Origin: Cudoniella acicularis
Taxonomy: Eukaryota > Ascomycota > Leotiomycetes > Helotiales > Helotiaceae
DNA length: 15,919 nucleotides
Direction of reading: 5' to 3'
Assembly: GCA_013054445.1 (NCBI GenBank)
Contig: JAAMPI010001328.1
Location: forward strand, 1 to 15,919
Positions 8,794 to 15,919 of the stretch are shown one piece after another (positions within the stretch are counted from its first letter, which is position 1; each line of letters starts with the position of its first letter). The notes below the pieces were generated by a model. It had not been told where the DNA came from, did no database searches, and worked only from the letters and a program-made list of their open reading frames with translations. A program made the translations under genes and the position numbers.

Positions 8794-8913
8794 ATGTCTA
8801 CCCTTACTCTTCTCCTAACTCCTCCCCTCGAGGTACCACAAAATGAAGTCTTTCGTCCGTTTACGAGCCCCTATCGCAGCGAGCGTGAAGGTCAATGGTG
8901 GCAAGGTTTATAG
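8794..8913 (+). CDS. Upstream ORF overlapping the SDH1 start
   Basis: An ATG in excellent context (CCACCATGTC) lies 49 bases before the SDH1 ATG, in a different frame. It opens a 39-codon ORF that runs through the SDH1 start and ends at TAG 8911-8913. If the transcript starts upstream of 8794, scanning ribosomes would meet this ATG first and translation from 8843 would fall. If transcription starts between 8797 and 8842 it has no effect. The product itself has no recognisable content, so a regulatory role only is suggested. Confidence 0.35.
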   Translation: MSTLTLLLTPPLEVPQNEVFRPFTSPYRSEREGQWWQGL

Positions 8914-11229
8914 GAGGAGAACAATCTTTACGCAAACGCAACGGCGGCATGCTACGACTTCGAATTCCACTGGGGCGCCTTATCCGGTTATAGATCATCA
9001 TTATGAGTGAGTTATTCTGTGTGGGCATTGAAGTTTAAGGAGGAAATGCTGATGAAGACAGTGCGATTGTTGTTGGTGCTGGAGGTGCAGGGTTGAGAGC
9101 TGCTGTTGGACTGGCGGAGAGTGGGTTGAATACTGCTTGTATTAGCAAATTGGTGAGTATTTTCTTGCCACGTGTTTGAAGGCTTTAATATTGGACCTAA
9201 TTGCTTCATATTAATGGCCAAGTTTGAGCTTGGTTTGGAAGATTGATGGATGAGGGATGATCACATGATGAGTTTCATTGATTGACTTTGATGTAGTTCC
9301 CTACGAGATCACATACAGTCGCTGCTCAGGTATGTTATGATGATTAATTTTCAGAGAATTTGTACTGAGTCTTGAGTAGGGTGGAATAAATGCTGCCTTA
9401 GGAAACATGACAGAAGGTAAGTGAAATCCCTTCTACTTTAACATCCACTAACTTAAAAACAGACGACTGGCGTTGGCACATGTACGACACTGTCAAAGGC
9501 AGCGACTGGCTTGGGGATCAAGACGCAATCCACTACATGACACGCGAAGCCCCTAAAGCCGTCTACGAGTGAGTTCTTTTTTGGAAGTTCTCATCCAACA
9601 ATTTATCACTCAAAAGTTTGAATATCAAAACACAACATGGTCCTTGAACCTTTTCGGTTCTCTTAAACCATTCAACAATGTTTGAATATCTATTTCTCAA
9701 TATAACAACAATCCTAACACCCTACCAACCAGACTCGAAAACTACGGCATGGCCTTCTCCCGCACTTCCTCAGGAACAATATACCAACGCGCTTTGGGGG
9801 GCCAATCCCTCAACTACGGCCACGGAGGCCAAGCCTATCGCACCGCCTGCGCCTCAGACCGCACCGGGCATGCCATGCTCCACACACTGTACGGCCAAAG
9901 CCTAAAACACAACACAAATTTCTTCATCGAATATTTCGCCCTTGATTTACTCATGGTAGACGGAAAATGTGCTGGCGTAATCTGTCTCAGCATGGAAGAT
10001 GGCACCATTCATCGTATGTTTGCCAAAAATACGGTTTTAGCAACGGGAGGCTATGGAAGAGCGTACTTTTCTTGCACGAGCGCGCATACCAGCACTGGAG
10101 ATGGCAACGCGATGGTAGCACGAGCAGGCCTCCCAAATCAGGATATGGAATTCGTGCAATTTCACCCATCAGGTATTTACGGCGCCGGGGTCCTCATCAC
10201 CGAAGGCGCACGCGGTGAAGGCGGCTACTTACTCAATGGAAACGGGGAGCGCTTCATGGAACGATACGCGCCTACTGCTAAAGACCTCGCGTCAAGAGAT
10301 GTAGTTTCTAGGTCTATGAACATGGAAATTAAAGAGGGAAGAGGCTGCGGACCGGAAAAAGACCACATTTTCCTCCAACTATCCCATCTTCCCGCTGAAA
10401 TAATCCATGAAAGACTCCCAGGGATCGCAGAAACGGCGAATATCTTCTCCGGTATAGATATCACCAAAGAACCCATCCCCGTGCTACCAACCGTACATTA
10501 CTGCATGGGCGGCATTCCCACCAATTACCACGGCCAAGTCATTTCCGTGTCACCTTCTGATGGGAAAGAAAAGATTGTGGAGGGCTTATATGCAGCGGGA
10601 GAAGCAGCATGTGTTTCCGTCCACGGGGCTAATCGCCTTGGTGCAAATTCCCTCCTCGACATCGTTGTTTTTGGGCGTGCATCAGCACTACATATCGCAG
10701 ATAATAACTCCAAATGCGCATCCCATCTCCCTGTCCCGAATGATATCGGCCACAATTCCCTCCGCGATCTCGAAAAAATACGCACCTCCTCCGGCGACAT
10801 ACCATCTTCCACCTTGCGCTTATCGATGCAAAAAGCCATGCAACGTAACGTATCCGTGTTCCGAACTGAAGACTCTCTTTTTGAAGGTAACACCGCTATT
10901 CAACAAGTCGAGCGTGATTTTAAAGACAGACTGAAAGTGAGTGATAGGAGTTTGGTGTGGAATAGCGATTTGATTGAGACACTTGAGGGAAGAAATTTGC
11001 TGGCGTGTGCGGCGCAGACGGCGAGGAGCGCATTGGAGAGGAGGGAGAGTAGGGGGAGTCATGCGCGTGAGGACTTTCCGGAAGGATGGATGGGGAGTGG
11101 CTGAAGCATACGTTGAGTTGGCAGAAGGAAGAAATGGGGGATGTGAGGATTGGCTACAGAGATGTGGTTATGAAAACTTTGGATGAGAAGGAGTGTAAGA
11201 GTGTGCCGCCTGTGAAGAGGAGTTATTAG
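8843..11229 (+). CDS. SDH1: Succinate dehydrogenase flavoprotein subunit (SDHA/Sdh1), frame break near the C-terminus
   Basis: Exons are 8843-9006, 9062-9152, 9297-9329, 9380-9416, 9463-9568 and 9733 onward. The enzyme oxidises succinate to fumarate in mitochondrial complex II. Residues 1-45 are Arg-rich and Ser/Thr-rich with no acidic residue, fitting a mitochondrial presequence. GAGGAG at 60-65 binds FAD; H91 in FPTRSHT is the expected covalent FAD residue; QFHPSG (H288), HYCMGG (H399) and the SRGSHAR segment near 584-589 are active-site regions. The genomic frame ends at TGA 11102-11104 (600 aa). The conserved tail ([10 protein letters not shown] ... [14 protein letters not shown] 11227-11229) follows in another frame, one base short after GAA 11081-11083. 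With the tail the length would be ~642, the family norm. Compared with the family, FHPTG is FHPSG and HYNMGG is HYCMGG, so this may be a divergent extra copy rather than the housekeeping one. No AATAAA was seen downstream. Confidence 0.9.
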
Positions 11230-11848
11230 ATTAGAGCGTTTAGAAGAGTTAAATAACAGCAACATAGCTTCATTCACGAGGAATTCTTCTTCCGCCTCCC
11301 ATGTCCCGTTTCCCGGCCGCCCTCAGGAATGTGAAATTTGTTGATGGGTCAGGGAGTGGCCCCTATTTAAGCGAGCTCGCTCGCCCCTTTTCCACCTACT
11401 GTAGACCCTCCCCTTAGCCCCTCATACCGACCTTCTTTCCAAAATCCCATCGCACCTAAAAAGAACGACTCTCTCTTGAAATATATCAAGCGGTGCTAAG
11501 ACCCATATTTGGTTGCTATCCAAGACCAACTGAACGTGTGGGCATGAGATTCAAAGCGAGCAGACGCGACTTTGGGACTTCTACATTAATTAGCCTGAGC
11601 TCACAAAACCTCTCATTAATAGAAATCCAGTTGCAAGTCAATCGGAACACACGGACGGATGCTATGCAGCTGATTTTGAAAACAAGCACGGATACGCTTC
11701 GTTCTGCTTCCTGTCAGTCAGGGGATAGTGGGTCACAACGACGAGCACGTGACTTACCCCGACAATATACCAGCAAGCAAGAGCAGCAGGGCTATATATA
11801 GGGTGTTAGGCATATTCAGGCGGTACTGAATACCTACTGTGGTCTTTT

Positions 11849-11872
11849 GTCCCTATGGCCGAGCGGTAAAGC
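11849..11872 (+). ncRNA. tRNA-like 5' fragment with A box
   Basis: GTCCCTATGGCCGAGCGG resembles the acceptor 5' arm plus D arm of a Ser or Leu tRNA, and TGGCCGAGCGG (11856-11866) fits the Pol III A box. No matching acceptor 3' arm (TAGGGAC) or clear B box follows; GGTTAACCGG at 11897-11906 is only a weak B-box likeness. It is a tRNA fragment or the head of a tRNA-derived SINE, not a working tRNA gene. Confidence 0.35.
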
Positions 11873-12430
11873 CTGACCCGTTCCTGTGTAGCGCATGGTT
11901 AACCGGAAAGACAAACTTCGCTGTCAAAACCACCTCGACAGACAACTTGGAAATATACCTCTGCAGTGCGACCCTATTACTTTCCACTGCACCACTATCT
12001 GCCCCCTTGTAAATTTGTGAAGTTTCCGTCCTGTCCTCCACCCAAACGCTGAAGAGTCGATCACATGACTTGACTGGACCAAGAACGGGATATATATGGA
12101 TTGTTTGCGTTGTAATATCGATTGAAGAATATCTTTTAGTTATAAGAATGATCGACTAAAAGAAATATAGTATTGTACAAATTCCGAGCCGCGCTTGTTT
12201 GTTGTGTTTAGCGCTTTCACGAAGCAAAATCTAGGAAGATCAGTCAATAAGAAACAGGGGTTACATTAGTTGAGGCGGGAGATATTAATAGACGAATGTC
12301 TCTAAACGCATTGCATTGTTATTCGCTTCCAAAATTCTTTTGGAAAGCGCCGGCTGAAAATGTTTCAGCCACCGTTCAATATTCGGAGACAAGGCTTTCA
12401 GCTGAACTCCGGAGGCATATTTCTTGATGA

Positions 12431-12451
12431 CCCCCCCCCCCCCCCCCCCCC
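12431..12451 (+). repeat. Homopolymer run of 21 C
   Basis: Twenty-one consecutive C bases, followed by GCG. The exact length should not be trusted. It lies upstream of the membrane protein gene, in its likely promoter or leader. Confidence 0.92.
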
Positions 12452-12599
12452 GCGATACTTCGTAACCTTCCTGATGCCAATTCAAGAGAGCCGTCGACTT
12501 TGTGAGTACTTTCTCATCGAGATATCTACAACATCTCTCGTACAACTCAACGATATCTCCTATTAGAGCACATCGAGACACCCACAGGCGAGGGCACTC

Positions 12600-13697
12600 A
12601 TGAATCAGGATAATTTTACCCTGCCCCAAGTCGGAGCCAACAATCCCTACAACAGCACAACAATTCACCAGGCAATCAACTCAAATATCACCTCCAACGT
12701 TGGCGTAGTATATTCCCACACAACGCTTCCAGCACCATGGCCCTGGCTCGTCGCAAGCATAGGCCTCTCTCTCCTTACGAACATACTCAGCATCCTCTCC
12801 GTAAAACTGCGCTCAACCTCGGACCAAAAATGGGAATTCAGTAACCTTACCCTGTCTATCGGGACGACGATACTTTCCACAATTCGCTCTGTCGCAGCGT
12901 TCTTTTCTGCCATCAACGCAGTTCGCGGCAACAGCAGTACTCGATTTCAGTCTGCTGCTGCGCTAGCTTGTCTTCTCTTTTCCATCGGTCCTGCCCGTCG
13001 TGGACATCGCTTCCAATTTCTCCGCGGAGTGGCAAGCATGAACATGATATTTGTCAGTCTTGCCATCTTCATAAATCAACTGCAACTATTACAAAAATCA
13101 CCAACATATTACGGAAAGTGGTTTCTTCAAGGAGGAGCCAAGCCCGCCTGGGTCTGCAATTGCAACAGTCCGGGAAAAATCGATCCAACGTTCGATATCA
13201 GTTTTGGCGGTTGCAACTGGCCTAATTATATCGTGATGTGTGATCTGTTCCTTGGGAACTTGTTCTTTTCCGGAGCAGTAGTGGTTCTCTTCGCGCTGGT
13301 AGTTGAGCAGTTATGGCTCGGCGGCGGAATTCGGGCATGGGTAGCAGCAGTCCCTGGGCGGTTGAGGCGCGCTTTTCAGAACCGCGGTGCAGCCTACTCT
13401 GAGGTTTCTTCAGAATTCAAAGACGAGGAAGCCATTTCGAGAAGGAGAAGAGGGAAAAATGAAAGCTTGAACCGTGATAAGATGATTGGGAATACCTCTG
13501 CTATTATGGTCATTGTGTTATGCGCGATTCTGACGATCCCGCTTCATTATGTCCAGGAAACGCAACCGAAGATTACGCATGTTTGGGATCAGGGCGTTTG
13601 CTTTGATGTGGAGCCTCAGGCTGATTGGTTGGGGTTCTGGGATGTCTGGTGGGAGGAGCATAAGACGAGTATGGAAACCGTTTTGGCTTTTACTTGA
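12600..13697 (+). CDS. Six-pass integral membrane protein, function unknown
   Basis: A single exon of 365 codons; the ATG at 12600 is the first in frame after an upstream TAG at 12564, though its context (CTCATG) is weak. Hydrophobic segments lie near residues 47-68, 83-107, 118-131, 144-164, 209-238 and 296-316. The ~45-residue N-terminus has sequons NFT, NST and NIT and no signal peptide. Basic loops (PARRGHRF at 131-138, and 240-295 with RRRRGK) alternate with loops holding Cys186, Cys188 and Cys205. By the positive-inside rule both ends and the Cys loop face outside or the lumen, and the 240-295 loop faces the cytosol. The C-terminal part has Cys334 and a Trp-rich stretch (DWLGFWDVWW). 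I recognise no transporter or enzyme motif, and nothing links it firmly to the terpene locus. An AATAAA lies 92 bases past the stop. Confidence 0.72.
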   Translation: MNQDNFTLPQVGANNPYNSTTIHQAINSNITSNVGVVYSHTTLPAPWPWLVASIGLSLLTNILSILSVKLRSTSDQKWEFSNLTLSIGTTILSTIRSVAAFFSAINAVRGNSSTRFQSAAALACLLFSIGPARRGHRFQFLRGVASMNMIFVSLAIFINQLQLLQKSPTYYGKWFLQGGAKPAWVCNCNSPGKIDPTFDISFGGCNWPNYIVMCDLFLGNLFFSGAVVVLFALVVEQLWLGGGIRAWVAAVPGRLRRAFQNRGAAYSEVSSEFKDEEAISRRRRGKNESLNRDKMIGNTSAIMVIVLCAILTIPLHYVQETQPKITHVWDQGVCFDVEPQADWLGFWDVWWEEHKTSMETVLAFT

Positions 13698-14249
13698 AAA
13701 GCGAGCAATCGGATTACATGTATGGAAGATAGGACCTCTGTTCAAGAACGAGCGTTTGTAGACTTGCTGGAAGAAAAGAAAATGTAGAAATAAATGTATA
13801 TATAGATGACGCGCTTAATAACATAAGCTCAGAGCTTCAAAAATTGATACATACACACAAGCTTGTAGAGTACTAGAGCTGTTGCGAAGTTTCTTCAGCA
13901 GATGAAGTTGGCTGCTGACTCGCGAAACTGCCCGTAAAGGTAGATCTATATCCGAGACTAGACTGCACGCATTTTCATCCTCTCTTAGGATTTAAATGCA
14001 AAAAGTCTCTTACCAGAGTATCTTTACTTGATTCAATTCTTCCATGGGATTTTCAAAGCTAACGATTTGGTAAAGAAGACCTGAATATATATCATTAATA
14101 TCAACAAAAGAAAGCTTGCTCGTCTCCAGCTGTATCAACGAATAGTCAGTCAACTCTAAACCCCTCGGATCGTCTCACAAGAAACCCATTCTAACCACTT
14201 CCCCGTCTTATATCAACTAAACCTACTCGAAGGGGAAATTTCTACCCTG
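13698..14249. other. 3' region of the membrane protein gene
   Basis: No gene seen. It holds the 3' UTR, a poly(A) signal, and a nested hairpin at 13888-13929 (AGTTTC with GAAACT outside, AGCAG with CTGCT inside). The rest is ordinary AT-rich intergenic sequence. Confidence 0.45.
13789..13794 (+). terminator. Poly(A) signal of the membrane protein gene
   Basis: A perfect AATAAA lies 92 bases past the stop codon, at a usual distance for a fungal gene. Confidence 0.55.
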
Positions 14250-15720
14250 TAAGTGATCTTTAAAATGCGTTATCTATCAGTGTGTCCTGCAGTTGGAAAG
14301 GCGGAGACGGCTAACATTTCACGTTATATATAGGAGGCTATACTATATTCTATTAGATCTTTATATAGACCTATACCTATAAACGCGCCGATACACCTTA
14401 AAACTCATTCATCTATATATGTGCTTCCAGCTACCCCACACAACACCAAAACGTAGTACCAAAATCGATTAATCCTAAATATAACAGACAGGGAGATAGC
14501 ATTATCCCTCCCCTGTAGAATTTCGTTTCAACAAAACCTTCGTCTTTACACAATCTCAAAAAAAAACTAAGCTTAACTAACCACCGGAACCAACCCCTCC
14601 CCCCCTTTATAAGATATATAAACACTTAAACAAAAATCCTTTTCTTATTTAAATAACCTTCACCTTAATTCTTAATCAAACCAAGCCTACTAGAAGAGTT
14701 TAAATAGTTTAATACTTCTATTATATCTTACTTAGTAGTACTTAGACTAATTTTAGAAATATTTAAGAGTACAACCAGTATATTATACCTAAAGCTTAAA
14801 ATCTATACACCTACCACTTAACCTCACCCCTCAGCCCACTAGTTCACCCTTTATACTCTAAACACACTTTTCAACTTTTTTTTTAAAAAAATAATATACT
14901 CTAATCCATCCCACACCACAACACACCACACCAAGCCACGCCACACAAAAACGTTCTATCTTCTAAAATCCACAAAGCAAATTCTCAAGTTCTTAATTCG
15001 GCTCTTTCTTGAATCTTAACGGATTTAAAAGTTCGAAAGTTCAGAGGTTTAGAGTAAAGGAGTTAGAAACAGATCTACAAGCTAGCCCAGTTTCGAGGAA
15101 GAACAAAGAGGAAAAGGAGAAAGTTAAAAGTAGAGAGAAGAGAAGAAGAAATTGCCAGAAAGCAGGGTTGCGATTAGTGTACCTGTATTTATATATACTA
15201 GCTGTAAAGTGGTGGGATAAGCTATTACAGCACTAAACTGATATAAGTGGTGTAATTTTTCATATGTACGGAGGTAATAGGTACAAGGGCAAGTACGAGC
15301 GTCTCACTAGCCGTAGACTATTTATACGGAAAAGAGGGATGAAACGCTATAAACAGGGGGGGTAAAAGCTATAAAAGCTACGAAAAGAGGGAAGAAAAAG
15401 TAATTTTTTTAGTTACTTAAACACTGGTAGTATGTAGGCAGTGAGATAATACTTTACAGAACGCTAGGTAATACATACTATAGCTAAGAATATTATATAG
15501 CGTGCGTATCTAAACCCAAAATATCAGCCACGGTATTACGGGCGTACACTATTTGCAGCCCTGCTAGAAAGTATAATAGCAAAGTAGTAAGGAATAATAG
15601 TAAAAGCTTATTAAAATATTATATATACGACAAGATCTATATTTTCAATGTTTTCATCTGATAGCTTAATATATTTAGACGCTATAAGCTATGAGATGTT
15701 ATATATAGAAGATAGCCTAC
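14250..15720. repeat. AT-rich, probably RIP-mutated repeat DNA
   Basis: The sequence changes to dense TA steps (TATATA, TTATA, CTATA), with stops in most frames. From about 14400 to 14990 the + strand is poor in G but keeps C, including a CCACA-rich stretch at 14908-14946. From about 15000 to 15430 the bias reverses, with G common and C scarce. This is what repeat-induced point mutation leaves on old transposons, but no coding relic identifies the element. A 75-codon frame at 15009-15236 gives a Lys/Arg-rich peptide I cannot assign. Similar words (AAAAGAGGG with GCTATAAA) recur at 15329-15392. The edges are approximate. Confidence 0.6.
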
Positions 15721-15919
15721 TTTTTCATCGTGCCGGAAAAACATGGGAAATGATTCTTGTTTTCATTTATCTAAGTATCCTACTCCGGCATTTTTATAGC
15801 GCTGAATAGATAAAAGAGACACTATCTAATCAAGGTGACCAAGCAGAGCCCTCAAATATCACCCGTGCTCTCTCCAAGAGACAAGGAGATAAACAAGACC
15901 GAAGATACTAAAACCCATC
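15721..15919. other. Right edge, ordinary intergenic sequence
   Basis: Composition returns to that of ordinary intergenic DNA. TGCCGGA and TCCGGCA form a short inverted pair near 15732 and 15784. The last ~60 bases are purine/CA-rich and could be a leader of a gene beyond the window. No ORF is supported. Confidence 0.35.

Larger units (their letters stand above)
7611..8842. other. Intergenic region with probable repeat relics
   Basis: No supported gene. The terpene synthase 3' UTR opens it. An AT-rich middle is followed at about 8060-8230 by a GC-richer patch with short repeated words, then an 11-base G run (8349-8359) and AT-rich DNA. A 73-codon minus-strand ORF (8242-8463) crosses the G run and is not convincing. 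From about 8690 the sequence becomes C-rich and reads like the promoter and leader of the next gene. Confidence 0.45.
11230..12599. other. Intergenic region between SDH1 and the membrane protein
   Basis: No supported gene. At 11360-11480 there is TATTTAA, the ten-base palindrome GCGAGCTCGC and a pyrimidine-rich stretch that looks like a promoter and leader, but no convincing ORF follows; the open frame at 11493-11801 lacks an ATG at its start and has no recognisable content. A tRNA-like fragment is at 11849-11872. After about 12060 the sequence is AT-rich to 12290. A C21 run lies at 12431-12451, about 150 bases before the next ATG. Confidence 0.45.

Noticed and set aside
11849..11935. Functional tRNA-Ser or tRNA-Leu gene
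   Set aside because: Only the 5' arm and D arm fit; no 3' acceptor strand or proper T arm follows.
12360..12566. 68-codon + strand ORF across the C21 run
   Set aside because: It depends on an unreliable homopolymer and contains a poly-Pro artefact.
12980..13037. Paired compensating frameshifts in the membrane protein between segments 3 and 4
   Set aside because: Another frame is more hydrophobic here, but the given frame yields a basic loop that fits the positive-inside rule, so no error is needed.
15009..15236. Lys/Arg-rich frame as a transposase remnant
   Set aside because: The charge pattern faintly recalls transposase tails, but no catalytic motif is visible and the surrounding DNA is AT-rich and degenerate.
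14322..15710. Terminal direct repeats (GTTATATATAG at both ends of the AT-rich block)
   Set aside because: The shared word is short and made of TA steps, so chance matching is likely in such DNA.

Overview
The window looks like nuclear DNA of a filamentous ascomycete (Pezizomycotina; a leotiomycete such as a Botrytis or Sclerotinia relative is my best guess, by feel and not by search). The genes have short introns of about 50-90 bases with GT...AG ends and CTAAC or CTGAC branch sites. 5' leaders are pyrimidine-rich, AATAAA signals follow several genes, and the products are fungal.

Layout: (1) 1-1488 (+), the 3' part of a NOP4/RBM28-type nucleolar RNA-binding protein, open at the left edge. 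(2) 2005-2259 (+), a doubtful 84-residue ORF carrying a G-quadruplex motif. (3) 2664-4625 (-), a five-exon cytochrome P450 with intact haem-loop and ExxR motifs but an unusual I helix. (4) 4626-6335, a divergent promoter region holding a four-copy, ~103-base tandem repeat with hairpin-forming junctions. (5) 6336-7610 (+), a class I terpene synthase whose 29-base exon encodes the metal-binding DDxxD but does not fit the downstream frame. (6) 7611-8842, spacer with short repeats that may be a transposon relic. (7) 8843-11229 (+), a six-exon mitochondrial succinate dehydrogenase flavoprotein subunit with a one-base frame break just before its conserved tail. (8) 11230-12599, spacer with a tRNA-like fragment and a run of 21 C. 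(9) 12600-13697 (+), a six-pass membrane protein of unknown function. (10) about 14250-15720, AT-rich DNA resembling RIP-mutated repeat, followed by ordinary sequence.

The terpene synthase and P450 form a small, head-to-head terpenoid locus: the synthase would cyclise a prenyl diphosphate and the P450 would oxidise the product. The flavoprotein gene next door is either an ordinary housekeeping neighbour or a divergent extra copy. If it is an extra copy, a role as a resistant target enzyme for the locus product can be proposed but is not shown.

Two neighbouring genes each lack one base where their reading frames should join. This may mean real decay of the locus or consensus errors in the assembly, and that question governs how the region should be read.
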